Below the pieces are notes generated by a model. It had not been told where the DNA came from. It did no database searches and saw only the letters and a program-made list of their open reading frames with translations. From Zoogloeaceae bacterium (GTDB lineage: Bacteria > Pseudomonadota > Gammaproteobacteria > Burkholderiales > Rhodocyclaceae), in contig JACKLY010000001.1 in NCBI GenBank assembly GCA_024235655.1, positions 558,001 to 622,000 of the forward strand: 64,000 nucleotides of DNA. Direction: 5' to 3'. Position 1 is the stretch's first letter; every line of letters starts with the position of its first letter. A program made the position numbers and the translations under genes. Shown piece after piece: positions 1-8,229 of this stretch.

Positions 1-369
1 GCGCGAAACGCGCGGGTCGACCTCGCCGATGTCCAGTGCGCCGGAAGTTTCCAGTGAGACATCGAAGCCGGCATCGCACAGCGCGGTGAGCAGCGGCAGG
101 CAGTTTTTCTGTGCCAGCGGTTCGCCACCGGTGACGCAGACCGTGCGTGCACCGTGGCGCCTGGCCTCTTCAACGACATCGGCGATGGCTTTCTGTTCGC
201 CGCCGGTAAAGGCGTATTCGGTATCGCACCAGGTGCAGCGCAAAGGGCAGCCGGTGAGGCGGATGAAGACGGTGGGCAGCCCGACGCGCGAGCTTTCTCC
301 CTGCAGCGAATGAAAGACTTCGCTGACACGCACCGAGGGCGGCGTCAGCGGTTTCTGTGCCAACGTCAC
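1..369 (-). CDS. queE: 7-carboxy-7-deazaguanine synthase QueE (C-terminus cut by window edge)
   Basis: Radical SAM enzyme that makes the 7-deazaguanine core of queuosine from carboxytetrahydropterin. The visible 123 residues hold the start of the protein: a FHSLQGES-type N-terminus, FIRLTGCPLRCTWCDTEY with the three cluster cysteines in C-x3-C-x2-C spacing, and TGGEPL. The GTG start at 369 overlaps the cpoB stop (GTGA), which is why I prefer it to the TTG at 363. The frame stays open to base 1, so the C-terminal part lies outside. Placement directly after cpoB in a tol-pal operon is the usual betaproteobacterial arrangement, normally followed by queC. Confidence 0.93.
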   Translation of the reverse strand, partial: MTLAQKPLTPPSVRVSEVFHSLQGESSRVGLPTVFIRLTGCPLRCTWCDTEYAFTGGEQKAIADVVEEARRHGARTVCVTGGEPLAQKNCLPLLTALCDAGFDVSLETSGALDIGEVDPRVSR

Positions 370-1127
370 TTCTTCTTCAGGCGTGTTGCTGCGGCATCGG
401 CAGATGCCGTGCCAGGGTATTTGCTGACCAGCATTTCCATGGTCTGGCGGGCACCTTTGGCATCGCCCATTTCCTGCTGGCAGGTGGCGATGTTGAGCAT
501 CGCATCCGGCGCCTTGGCATGGGTGCCCCAGCGCGAGATGACCAGTTTCTGCGCTTCAATTGCTTTCTTGCAGTCGCGCAGGCCGTAATACGAATTTCCC
601 AGCCAGTATTGGGCGGAAGGGGCAAGGTCGCTGTCCGGCGATTTTTTGACGAAGGCGTCGAAGGCGGCAGCAGATTCCTTGTACTTGCCCGATTTGAACA
701 GATTGAGCGCCGCTTCGTAGTTGCGCGCGTCTTCAGCCGGGTCGGATTTTTTTCCGCCCGGTTGGCCGGCAGGTGCGGCACCTGGAGCCGGTGCTTCGGC
801 CATGGACGGCTCCAGCTTGCGCAGACGACCATCGAGGTCGATGTAGAAATCCTGCTGACGCTTCTTGGTGGTTTCCAGCTCGTAGGTCAGGGTTTCCACC
901 TGGCCACGCAGGCGAGCCACTTCCGATTTCAGCGCTTCGATCTGGTTGGCGAGGTCGAGCTGTGCCCGGCCTTGTGTATCCAGTCGCTCGTTGGTCCGCG
1001 TGCGCAGATCAATGATCTGGCGTCGCGCCTCTTCATCGTCGAACAACGCCCACGCCGGATTCGCGGCTGCGAGCGTGCCGAAAGTGGCCAGCAGGAGGGC
1101 GAGGCGGCGGGGGCGTTGATAGTTCAT
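366..1127 (-). CDS. cpoB: Cell division coordinator CpoB (YbgF), Tol-Pal associated
   Basis: Periplasmic protein that couples the Tol-Pal machine to peptidoglycan synthesis at the septum. It has 253 residues: an N-terminal signal peptide ending near NPAWA, then a coiled-coil stretch (about residues 35-110, with QIEALKSEVARL and TLTYELETTKKR) that is the trimerisation region. A low-complexity Pro/Ala/Gly linker (about 110-130) follows, then TPR repeats from about residue 135 (YEAALNLFKSGKYKESAAAF, YWLGNSYYGL). Length and architecture match the family. It follows pal by 2 bases and overlaps queE by 4, so it is co-transcribed with the tol genes. Confidence 0.95.
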   Translation of the reverse strand: MNYQRPRRLALLLATFGTLAAANPAWALFDDEEARRQIIDLRTRTNERLDTQGRAQLDLANQIEALKSEVARLRGQVETLTYELETTKKRQQDFYIDLDGRLRKLEPSMAEAPAPGAAPAGQPGGKKSDPAEDARNYEAALNLFKSGKYKESAAAFDAFVKKSPDSDLAPSAQYWLGNSYYGLRDCKKAIEAQKLVISRWGTHAKAPDAMLNIATCQQEMGDAKGARQTMEMLVSKYPGTASADAAATRLKKK

Positions 1128-1129
1128 GC

Positions 1130-1654
1130 TTAGAACTCGCCCGAATAGAGCATGTCACCGCGACGATTCTTCGCCCAGCAGCTGTCGTTCTGGTCAACAC
1201 AGGCCGGCTTTTCTTCGCCGAGGCTGACAGATTCAACCTGCTCTTCCTGAGCGCCGAGCAGGATCAGCGCCTTCTTGACGGCATCGGCACGCTTCTGGCC
1301 AAGGGCCAGGTTGTATTCGCGGCTGCCGCGCTCGTCCGTATTGCCCTGGATCAGCATCTTGAACTGGCGATTGTTGACCAGGAACTTGGCGTGAGCAGAG
1401 ACCAGGTCGGCATATTCCGGCTTGATGTCAAAACGGTCGTAATCGAAATAGACACTGCGCTTCGAGAGGATGCTTTTCGGGTCGGTGAGCACGGCCGGCA
1501 ACTGGCTGCTGCCCATGCCGCCTGCGTTGACAGTGTTGACCTTGCCGTCGCGACCCTCGACAGGTGCGCCGGACTGTTCTGCGCCAATGTCCGGTGATGA
1601 GCTGCAGCCGGCGACGATCAGTGCCAGCAGGGCCGGGATAATGAGTTTTTTCAT
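1130..1654 (-). CDS. pal: Peptidoglycan-associated lipoprotein Pal
   Basis: Outer-membrane lipoprotein that binds peptidoglycan through an OmpA-like domain and is pulled to the septum by TolB/TolA. The start at 1654 is chosen because it follows an AGGAGA ribosome site and begins a signal peptide with the lipobox LIVAGC (Cys about residue 17); an in-frame start further upstream would add a charged, non-signal leader. The protein has 174 residues. The OmpA_C-like domain (about 70-174) carries the binding signature NTDERGSREYNLALGQKRAD. It lies between tolB and cpoB. Confidence 0.96.
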   Translation of the reverse strand: MKKLIIPALLALIVAGCSSSPDIGAEQSGAPVEGRDGKVNTVNAGGMGSSQLPAVLTDPKSILSKRSVYFDYDRFDIKPEYADLVSAHAKFLVNNRQFKMLIQGNTDERGSREYNLALGQKRADAVKKALILLGAQEEQVESVSLGEEKPACVDQNDSCWAKNRRGDMLYSGEF

Positions 1655-1698
1655 GGAATTCTCCTGCGGTTTATCTGGGTTCAAATAGTTATGGGGGG

Positions 1699-2973
1699 TT
1701 ATTTCTGGAACGGGCCCCATGCGGGTTCACGTACATCACCTGCGGCAACCGACAGGCGCTGCTTGATGCGGCCATCAATGGATACCGCGGACAATACGCC
1801 GCGATTCCCGATTTCAGTGGCGATCAGGATCATGCGACCGTTCGGGGCAAAACTCGGGGACTCATCCTTGTGCGAGTCGGTGAGGATCTGAACCTGACGA
1901 CTGGCCAGATCCATGACAGCAAGGCGGAAGCCACCATCGCGGCGCGAGATGAAGGCCATGCTGCGGCCGTCCGGTGACAGGCGTGGGGTTACGTTGTAGG
2001 TGCCCTCGAAGGTCACGCGCTCGGCTGCACCGCCACTGGCCGGCATGCGATAGACCTGCGGGCTGCCTCCCCGGTCGGAAGTGAAATAGATGAATCTGCC
2101 GTCCGGGGAAAACTGCGGTTCGGTATCGATGGCGCTGGAGCTGGTGATGCGGTTGACACCGGAGCCGTCGGCATTGACGGTGAAGATCTGCGAACCGCCG
2201 TTCTTGGTCAGCACCACGGCCAGCCTGCTACCATCCGGTGACCAGGCCGGCGCCGAGTTCGATCCCTTGAAGTTGGCGACCACCGTCCGCTTGCCGGAGG
2301 CCAGCGAGTGCACATAGATCACCGGCTTTTTGTTTTCAAACGACACATAGGCCAGACGCGCGCCGTCAGGCGACCAGGTAGGCGATATGATCGGTTCCTT
2401 GGAAATCAGGGCCGCCTGTGCATTCTGGCCATCGGCATCGGCAATCTGCAGTTCGAAACGGCCGACGCCCACCTTGACCACGTAGGCAATGCGGGTGGAG
2501 AAAACGCCAGGTTCGCCAATCAGCTTTTCATAGATGACATCGGCGATGCGATGTCCGGCGGCACGCAGCAGTGGTTGAGTGGTGACGAAGGCGGCACCAG
2601 CCAGCTGTGACTGCTTGTTGATGTCGTAAAGGCGGAAACGGGCTTCATAGCGGCCATTGTCCACCGCGCCAATGCTGCCGGCGGCGAGGGCATCGGCGCC
2701 TCGCGAGCGGGCTGCGTTGAAGTCGACACTGCTTGCCTCGGTCATTGGCATCTGCGCCTGCTCAACCATCTTGAACAGCCCTGAGCGCTCCAGATCGCCG
2801 CGAATGACGCCGGTGATTGCGCGCGACAGCCCGGCCTCGCCGCCAAAATCGGCAATTGTGACCGGAATGCGGTTGGCGCCAGCGCCGGTGACTTCGATCG
2901 AAAGCTGGGCCTGTGCCGAGAAACTGAGTGCGGCTGCACAGAGCAGGATCAAGTGGCGAAAAGTTCGCATCAT
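1699..2973 (-). CDS. tolB: Tol-Pal system beta-propeller protein TolB
   Basis: Periplasmic TolB transmits the TolA signal to Pal. It has 425 residues from the start at 2973, which follows an AAGG ribosome site and begins a clean signal peptide (MMRTFRHLILLCAAALSFSAQA). The N-terminal domain spans about 25-160 (ITGVIRGDLERSGLF). It is followed by a six-bladed WD40-like propeller with repeated motifs PTWSPDGARLAYVS, PAWSPDGSRLAVV, PQFSPDGRFIYFTSD and PRLSPDGRSMAFIS. Longer in-frame starts exist upstream but would mask the signal peptide. It lies 40 bases after tolA in the tol operon. Confidence 0.96.
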   Translation of the reverse strand: MMRTFRHLILLCAAALSFSAQAQLSIEVTGAGANRIPVTIADFGGEAGLSRAITGVIRGDLERSGLFKMVEQAQMPMTEASSVDFNAARSRGADALAAGSIGAVDNGRYEARFRLYDINKQSQLAGAAFVTTQPLLRAAGHRIADVIYEKLIGEPGVFSTRIAYVVKVGVGRFELQIADADGQNAQAALISKEPIISPTWSPDGARLAYVSFENKKPVIYVHSLASGKRTVVANFKGSNSAPAWSPDGSRLAVVLTKNGGSQIFTVNADGSGVNRITSSSAIDTEPQFSPDGRFIYFTSDRGGSPQVYRMPASGGAAERVTFEGTYNVTPRLSPDGRSMAFISRRDGGFRLAVMDLASRQVQILTDSHKDESPSFAPNGRMILIATEIGNRGVLSAVSIDGRIKQRLSVAAGDVREPAWGPFQK

Positions 2974-3013
2974 TGCCTTAAAACCTTTGGAAAAGTCCAG
3001 ATTATACCGACAC

Positions 3014-3832
3014 TTACTCATCAAACGGCTTCTGCTTTATTTCCAGAATCCGCTGGAAAAGATCGCCCTGCTCGGGTTTGGGCAGGGGTGAGGATTTCAA
3101 AATGGCGCGTTCAAAAGCCGCGTCCAGCGCAGGCATGCCACTGCTTTTCTTCATGCGCACAGAAAGAATTTCGCCCGAGGGCAGTTGCGTAACTTCGAAG
3201 ATCGCCTCCGGGTTGCCCTGCACGCCCGGCGGCAGCACTGTATTGCCACGGATCTTGCCCTTGATTCTATTTGCATAGTCGGCCTCGCCACGTTTGCGTG
3301 CTGCGGAGGCTTGTTCTGCCCTAGCCTCATTCATGGCTCGCATTTCGGCATCGGCGCGCGCTGCCTGCTGTTGCAGGCGGCGTTGCTGCTCAAGCTGCTT
3401 CTGCTCGCGTTCCAGCTGTTCGCGGAAAGGGTCGGGCCGTGGCTCAGGGGGTTTGGCTGGCTCCTTTTTGGGCGGCTCTTTCTTCGGCTCTTCCTTTTTC
3501 GGCGTTTCCGGTTTCTTGGGTGGCTCTTTCTTCTTTTTTTCTTCCTTCACCGCAATCTCCGGTTTTGGCTCCGGCTTGGGGTCAGGCTTGGGCTCGATCT
3601 TTGGCTCGGGTTTCGGCTGCGGTTTAGGTTCCGGCTTGGGCGGAGGAGGCGGGGGGGCTGGCGCAGTGCGAGGGCTGGCGACGTTATCCCAGAGTTCCAC
3701 CTCGACGGATGCCGGCTTCTTGCTTTTCCACTGGACGCCGACAAACAGCGCGATGACGAGGGCGATATGAACGCTCGCGGCCAGTGCCAGCGACTTCCAT
3801 TTTGCCTTGTCCTCCTGGGGTGTCAGGATCAT
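3014..3832 (-). CDS. tolA: Cell envelope integrity protein TolA
   Basis: Inner-membrane protein energised by TolQR that spans the periplasm to TolB/Pal. It has 272 residues: a short cytoplasmic tail, one membrane helix (about 14-34, LALAASVHIALVIALFVGV), then a long Pro/Lys/Glu-rich stretch of repeated PKPEPK-type units (about 55-135). A charged Gln/Arg/Ala-rich helical rod (REQLEREQKQLEQQRRLQQ) and a C-terminal TonB-like domain (about 190-272, VTQLPSGEILSVRMKKSSG) follow. The ATG overlaps the tolR stop by 4 bases. The Pro/Glu/Lys repeat region resembles TonB more than the Ala-rich enterobacterial TolA. Confidence 0.93.
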   Translation of the reverse strand: MILTPQEDKAKWKSLALAASVHIALVIALFVGVQWKSKKPASVEVELWDNVASPRTAPAPPPPPPKPEPKPQPKPEPKIEPKPDPKPEPKPEIAVKEEKKKKEPPKKPETPKKEEPKKEPPKKEPAKPPEPRPDPFREQLEREQKQLEQQRRLQQQAARADAEMRAMNEARAEQASAARKRGEADYANRIKGKIRGNTVLPPGVQGNPEAIFEVTQLPSGEILSVRMKKSSGMPALDAAFERAILKSSPLPKPEQGDLFQRILEIKQKPFDE

Positions 3833-4230
3833 TGCTTGCGAACCGTCTCCAGGCCGACGCGCTTGACGTCGAGCTGCTTGATGCTGTCGAGCACCTCAAG
3901 CACCGCTTCGTAACGGGCGTTCTTGTCGCCGGCAACGAGTACCGCCAGTTCCGGGTTCTTCGCCTGCTCGGCACTCAGGTAGCTGGCCAGCCCGGCCTTG
4001 TCCACACGCTCTTCGTTGCCCTTCGCATCCTTGATGGCAATCGAACCGTCGGCATTGACCAGCACCCGTGTCGGGTTGCTCGGTACCTGCGAGCTTTTTC
4101 CCGTTGTCGGCAGGTCGACCGAGCCGGTGGTCATCATCGGCGCAGCGACCATGAAGATGACCAGTAGCACCAGCATGACGTCGATGTAGGGAACGACGTT
4201 GATCTCGTTTTTCAGTCGGCGCGTGCGCAT
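3829..4230 (-). CDS. tolR: Tol-Pal proton channel subunit TolR
   Basis: ExbD/TolR-family protein that, with TolQ, uses the proton motive force to drive TolA. It has 133 residues. A cytoplasmic RRLKNEINVVPYIDV segment precedes a single membrane helix (VMLVLLVIFMVAAPMM, about 16-33). The functional membrane Asp lies in the PYIDVMLVLL motif and is present. The periplasmic domain fills the rest. It is overlapped 4 bases by tolA and lies 18 bases downstream of tolQ. Confidence 0.96.
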   Translation of the reverse strand: MRTRRLKNEINVVPYIDVMLVLLVIFMVAAPMMTTGSVDLPTTGKSSQVPSNPTRVLVNADGSIAIKDAKGNEERVDKAGLASYLSAEQAKNPELAVLVAGDKNARYEAVLEVLDSIKQLDVKRVGLETVRKQ

Positions 4231-4248
4231 GAGCTTTCCTGCGATCCC

Positions 4249-4926
4249 TTAGCGCACCTGGCGTTGCAGGATGTTGGTGAACTCTTCCTGGAACGATTCG
4301 AAGCGGGTGGCGAGGCGGTCGATGTCGTGGGCAAAGCGGTTGTAGGCGAGCACGGCCGGAATCGCCGCGAAGAGGCCGATGGCGGTGGCGACCAGGGCTT
4401 CGGCAATGCCCGGGGCGACCGAGGCCAGTGTCGCCTGGCCGACATTGGAGAGCGCACGGAAGGCATGCATGATGCCCCATACCGTGCCGAACAAACCGAT
4501 GTAGGGCGAAACCGAGCCGACCGAGGCAAGGAAGGCAAGATGGGATTCGAGTTCGTCGAGTTCGCGCTGGTAGGTGGCGCGCATGGCGCGGTGCGAGCCG
4601 GAGACGATGTCCTTGCCGTCGAGGCTCTTCTGGCCGCGCAGCTTGGTGTATTCGCGGAAGCCGGATTCGAAGATGCGCTCCATGCTGCCGGCACGGTGGC
4701 GATCATTGACGGCACTGTTGTAGAGCGCGTTGAGGTCGCCGCCGGACCAGAAATCGCGCTCGAACTGCTCGGTCTTGATGCGCTGGTTCTTGACCGCGAA
4801 ATACTTGCGGAAGATGTAGTACCAGCTCATGAAGGAGACGCCGCCAAGCAGGAGCATCACCGCCTGCACGACGGCACTGGCGTTGAGGATCAGGTGGAGG
4901 ATGGACAGATCTTGCGAGACGTTCAT
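4249..4926 (-). CDS. tolQ: Tol-Pal proton channel subunit TolQ
   Basis: MotA/TolQ/ExbB-family proton channel subunit of the Tol-Pal complex in the inner membrane. It has 225 residues and three membrane helices: about 15-38 (ASAVVQAVMLLLGG), 130-155 (LAFLASVGSVSPYIGLFGTV) and 170-195 (ALVATAIGLFAAIPAVLAYN). The conserved GLFGTVWGIMHAF and IAEALVATAIGLFAAIPAV signatures are intact. It overlaps the ybgC stop by 4 bases, giving the order ybgC-tolQ-tolR-tolA-tolB-pal-cpoB. Confidence 0.96.
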   Translation of the reverse strand: MNVSQDLSILHLILNASAVVQAVMLLLGGVSFMSWYYIFRKYFAVKNQRIKTEQFERDFWSGGDLNALYNSAVNDRHRAGSMERIFESGFREYTKLRGQKSLDGKDIVSGSHRAMRATYQRELDELESHLAFLASVGSVSPYIGLFGTVWGIMHAFRALSNVGQATLASVAPGIAEALVATAIGLFAAIPAVLAYNRFAHDIDRLATRFESFQEEFTNILQRQVR

Positions 4927-5366
4927 TGCAGGGTCTCCAGCTTGGCGCGCAGCCAGTCGGGGATGGGAGCGGATTTCATTTTTTCGAAATTGACGCAGAC
5001 GATCTGGACGGTGGCGGTGGCCAGTTCTTCCCAGCCGCCGTCGGCGTCCGGGTTCTCGCGGCGGACATGCTGGCCGAAGATGATCTGGCTGCGACCGAGT
5101 TTCTCGACCTCAAGGCCGATGTGCAGCAGGTCGTCAAGCCGGCCCGGCTTCAGGTAGTCGATGTTGATGTTGCGTACGACGAAGACCAGATTGTGGTCGC
5201 GGATCAGGTCGCGTTGCTCATGGCCGAGCTGGCGCAGCCATTCGGTGCGGCAACGCTCGAAGAGATCAAGGTACTTCGAGTGGTAAACGACACCGCCGGC
5301 ATCGGTTTCCGCATAGTAGATGCGCACCGGGATGGTAAAGGCGTTCGGTTTCTGTTCGTGCTTCAT
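4923..5366 (-). CDS. ybgC: Tol-Pal associated acyl-CoA thioesterase YbgC
   Basis: Cytoplasmic 4-hydroxybenzoyl-CoA-type hotdog thioesterase, conserved as the first gene of tol-pal operons and thought to act in phospholipid metabolism. It has 147 residues. The family signature YYAETDAGGVVYHSKYLDLF contains the catalytic Asp within TDAGGVVYH, followed by FERCRTEWL. The start at 5366 agrees with the family N-terminus. Its 3' end overlaps tolQ by 4 bases, so it probably heads the tol operon; the 63 bases upstream separate it from the response regulator. Confidence 0.94.
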   Translation of the reverse strand: MKHEQKPNAFTIPVRIYYAETDAGGVVYHSKYLDLFERCRTEWLRQLGHEQRDLIRDHNLVFVVRNINIDYLKPGRLDDLLHIGLEVEKLGRSQIIFGQHVRRENPDADGGWEELATATVQIVCVNFEKMKSAPIPDWLRAKLETLQ

Positions 5367-5429
5367 CGGCGGATTTTAACCTGTTGCATGAGTTATTGTT
5401 TGTAACGAATTGTTATTTCACGATTTATG

Positions 5430-6752
5430 TCAGGACTCTTCGTTGTAACGCCGCAGCTTGCGCCACAGTGAAACGCGGTCGATGCCGAGCAGTTGTGCCG
5501 CCAGTGCGCGGTTGCCTCCGGTGTGTTCCAGCGCCTTCAGGATGTGGTCGTGCTCCAGCTCCTCCAGCGTCTTGATCTGCGCGGCACCGTCGCTTCCTGC
5601 CGCTTCGGGGTGGCTCAGGTGATCGGGCAGGAGATCCGCGCTCAGGGTTTGCCCGGTGGCCAGTGCGGTCCCTCTTTCGATGATGCTTTCGAGTTCGCGC
5701 AGGTTGCCGGGGAAGCCGTAGGCAAGCAGGCGATCGAATGCTTCCGGGCTGATTTCGGAGACCTGCTTGCCAAGATGGGTGGCCGCCTTGCTCAGGAAGT
5801 GCATGGCCAGCAGCGGGATGTCACCCCGCCGCTTGCGCAGCGGTGGCAGGTGCAGGGCAACGACCGAGAGACGGAAGGAGAGATCCTGACGGAAGCTGCC
5901 CTGTTCGACCAGCTCGGTCAGGTTGCGGTCGGTGGCGGCAATGATGCGCGCGGAACTGCGGTGCTCCTGGTTGCTTCCTGGCTGGGTAAAGCTGCCATCC
6001 TGCAGCAGGCGTGACAGTCCCTGTTGAATCGCCGGCGGCGCATCGGAAATTTCATCGAGAAACAATGTGCCGGCAGCGGCGCGCTCAATGGCACCCGGTT
6101 GTCCGCTGCGACCAAACAGGGTCAGTGCCAGCGCTTCCTCGCCATGGTTGCCGCAATCGACCGCCACGAAACTGCCCTGGCGCCCGCTTTTTTCATGCAC
6201 ATGGCGAGCCATGGCTTCGCGCCCGGTGCCATCCTCGCCGACCATCAGGATGCAGCAATCGGTGTTGGCAATGCCGTCGGCGGTTGCCAGCAAGGCCAGC
6301 ATTTCCGGGTTGCTCGAAATGATGCGTGGTGCCTTGGTGACTTTGTCCAGTGCCGCCTTCAGCGACGCATTCTCGCGCTTCAATGCTGCCTTTTGCGTGG
6401 CTTCGCCGACAATCTTGCGGACATCGGGCAGGCGGAACGGTTTTTCGACGTAATAAAAAGCACCGCTGGTCATGGCTTCGACCGCCGAGCTGGCATTGGC
6501 ATGTGCCGTGATCATCACCACTTCCGTATCCGGCCAGCGGGCCTTCGTCTGGCGGAGCAGTTCCAGGCCATCAATGCCGGGCATGCGCAGGTCGGTCAGC
6601 ACCAGTTGGTAATCGCTTTCGGCGAGCAGGGCCAGTGCTGCGGCACCATCCTGCGCACAATCAACTTCATAGCCTTCGCGTTCGAGCACGTGGGACAGGT
6701 TGCGACGGGCGATTTCCTCGTCGTCTACCACCAGGATGCGTCCTTGTTTCAT
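5430..6752 (-). CDS. NtrC-family response regulator with degenerate AAA+ domain (no GAFTGA)
   Basis: Two-component response regulator of 440 residues with REC, AAA+ and Fis-type helix-turn-helix domains. REC covers about 1-120, with phospho-acceptor D54 in LVLTDLRMPG and the K of EKPF. The AAA+ domain has an intact Walker B (GTLFLDEI) and LPPLRKRRGDIPLLA, but the Walker A reads GEDGTGRE, with Arg in place of the usual Lys. The L1 loop, where GAFTGA should lie between LFG and the GTLFLDE segment, is shortened to SGQPGAIERAAA. The C-terminus (NRALAAQLLGIDRVSLWRKL) is a normal Fis-type DNA-binding helix. Without GAFTGA it should not remodel sigma-54 holoenzyme, so it may act on sigma-70 promoters or as a repressor. 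It overlaps its kinase gene by 4 bases. Confidence 0.88.
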   Translation of the reverse strand: MKQGRILVVDDEEIARRNLSHVLEREGYEVDCAQDGAAALALLAESDYQLVLTDLRMPGIDGLELLRQTKARWPDTEVVMITAHANASSAVEAMTSGAFYYVEKPFRLPDVRKIVGEATQKAALKRENASLKAALDKVTKAPRIISSNPEMLALLATADGIANTDCCILMVGEDGTGREAMARHVHEKSGRQGSFVAVDCGNHGEEALALTLFGRSGQPGAIERAAAGTLFLDEISDAPPAIQQGLSRLLQDGSFTQPGSNQEHRSSARIIAATDRNLTELVEQGSFRQDLSFRLSVVALHLPPLRKRRGDIPLLAMHFLSKAATHLGKQVSEISPEAFDRLLAYGFPGNLRELESIIERGTALATGQTLSADLLPDHLSHPEAAGSDGAAQIKTLEELEHDHILKALEHTGGNRALAAQLLGIDRVSLWRKLRRYNEES

Positions 6753-8173
6753 GTCGGGGTCTCCGTATTTTTGAGGTCGGGTACGTACACGCTGAAGCGG
6801 CTGCCGCGGCCGATTTCCGAATCAACGGAAACGGTGCCGCCATGCTGGCCGACAATTTCATGCACGATGAACAGGCCAAGGCCGGTGCCTTGTCCCACGG
6901 GTTTGGTCGAAAAAAACGGGTCGAAAATGCGCGGCAGGTTGTCGGCATCGATGCCCGGGCCGTTGTCTTCAACAACGATCAGGGTGCCGCTGCCTTCCGT
7001 GCTGTCTTTGCGAGTCGCGGAAACGTGGATGAGGCCATCCGCACCGAGGACATCGCTGGCGTTCTGCAGCAGGTTGATCAGCACCTGCTGGAAGCGCTGG
7101 TGGTCTACATCGATGCCGAGCCCGGCGGGAATGTCTGTCGTGATGCGCGTTTTTCCCGGGCGCTGGCTGCGCGTCAGTTGCAGCACCTCGTCCAGCAGTT
7201 TCTGCACATTGACCCGGCTACGTGCATATTGTCGTTCGCGGGCAAAATCGAGCAGGGTGCTGACGATTTCCTGAGCGCGCAGCACCTCGCCATCGATCTG
7301 TGTCAGCAGGTCATGGCGCAGGTCTGCCGGCAGGTCATCGACCTCCTCGAGCAGGATCTGGCATGAAGTGGATATGTTCGAGAGCGGGTTGTTCAGCTCG
7401 TGCGCGACGCCAGAAAGCATGGTGCCGAGCGATACCAGCCGCGAAGATCGGATGATCCCCTGCTGGCGTTCATCGAGTTGCTTCAGTGTCCGGTTGATGG
7501 CATCGGTCAGCGAGCCCAGTTCGCGGTCTGCCGACGCGTGGTCGAGGCGGCCGGTTTCACCGGTGGCGACGCGGCTCAGTGCATTCTCGATGGTGCGCAG
7601 GGGTTGCACGACGCTGCGCGTGACCATGATGCCGGCGATGACAGCCAGGGCGATTGCGCCAAGGATCGACCACTTCAGGTTGCGGTGATGTGTGGCGACC
7701 GCATCATCGAGCAGTTCGCTGGCTTCGCCGTCGAGCTTTTCCCCCAGTGAGAGCATGCGTGAACCGGTGATCAGCAATTCGTCGGTGACTTCGCTGGAAA
7801 CCTTGCCGTAGCGGTCGGCATTGGCCATTTCGATGAGCAACTCACGGTAGCGCTCGAGCATTTCCGTGGCGTTGGCCTGGACTTCGGTATCCGAGAGTTG
7901 CGGCGGCAGTTGTTTGATCAGTGCAACGGCGTTGTTGGTGCGTTCAATCGCTTCGGCGAGGTCGCCATTCTTGCGGTAGAGAAGATAATTTTTCTCCATG
8001 CGCCGGGCATGGCGGATTTCGTCGTGAAAGGTCGCGACGCTTTGTTGTTCCGAAATCTTGGTTTCCAGCCGGTTGAAGTGGATCAGCGAACTGAAAACGA
8101 GCGCGACAAACAGCGCGCCGACCAGGCTGTAGCCGAACAGGATTTTTGCGTGGAGGGACTGGAGGCGGAGCAT
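6749..8173 (-). CDS. Sensor histidine kinase (HAMP, HisKA, HATPase)
   Basis: Membrane sensor kinase of 474 residues, partner of the overlapping NtrC-type regulator. A first membrane helix spans about 12-32 and a second about 168-185, enclosing a periplasmic helical sensor region of about 135 residues. The HAMP domain is at about 186-240. HisKA carries H258 in VAHELNNPLSNI. The ATPase domain has the N box (LINLLQNASDVL), G1 (VVEDNGPGI) and G2 (GTGLGLFIVHEIVGQHGG). The HELNNP motif is typical of NtrB-like kinases. The ligand is not evident from the sequence. Confidence 0.93.
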   Translation of the reverse strand: MLRLQSLHAKILFGYSLVGALFVALVFSSLIHFNRLETKISEQQSVATFHDEIRHARRMEKNYLLYRKNGDLAEAIERTNNAVALIKQLPPQLSDTEVQANATEMLERYRELLIEMANADRYGKVSSEVTDELLITGSRMLSLGEKLDGEASELLDDAVATHHRNLKWSILGAIALAVIAGIMVTRSVVQPLRTIENALSRVATGETGRLDHASADRELGSLTDAINRTLKQLDERQQGIIRSSRLVSLGTMLSGVAHELNNPLSNISTSCQILLEEVDDLPADLRHDLLTQIDGEVLRAQEIVSTLLDFARERQYARSRVNVQKLLDEVLQLTRSQRPGKTRITTDIPAGLGIDVDHQRFQQVLINLLQNASDVLGADGLIHVSATRKDSTEGSGTLIVVEDNGPGIDADNLPRIFDPFFSTKPVGQGTGLGLFIVHEIVGQHGGTVSVDSEIGRGSRFSVYVPDLKNTETPT

Positions 8174-8229
8174 GGGGCGCTATTCTTCACCGAATCGTTG
8201 CGTAATGCAACGGCTGCAAACAGATGTTG

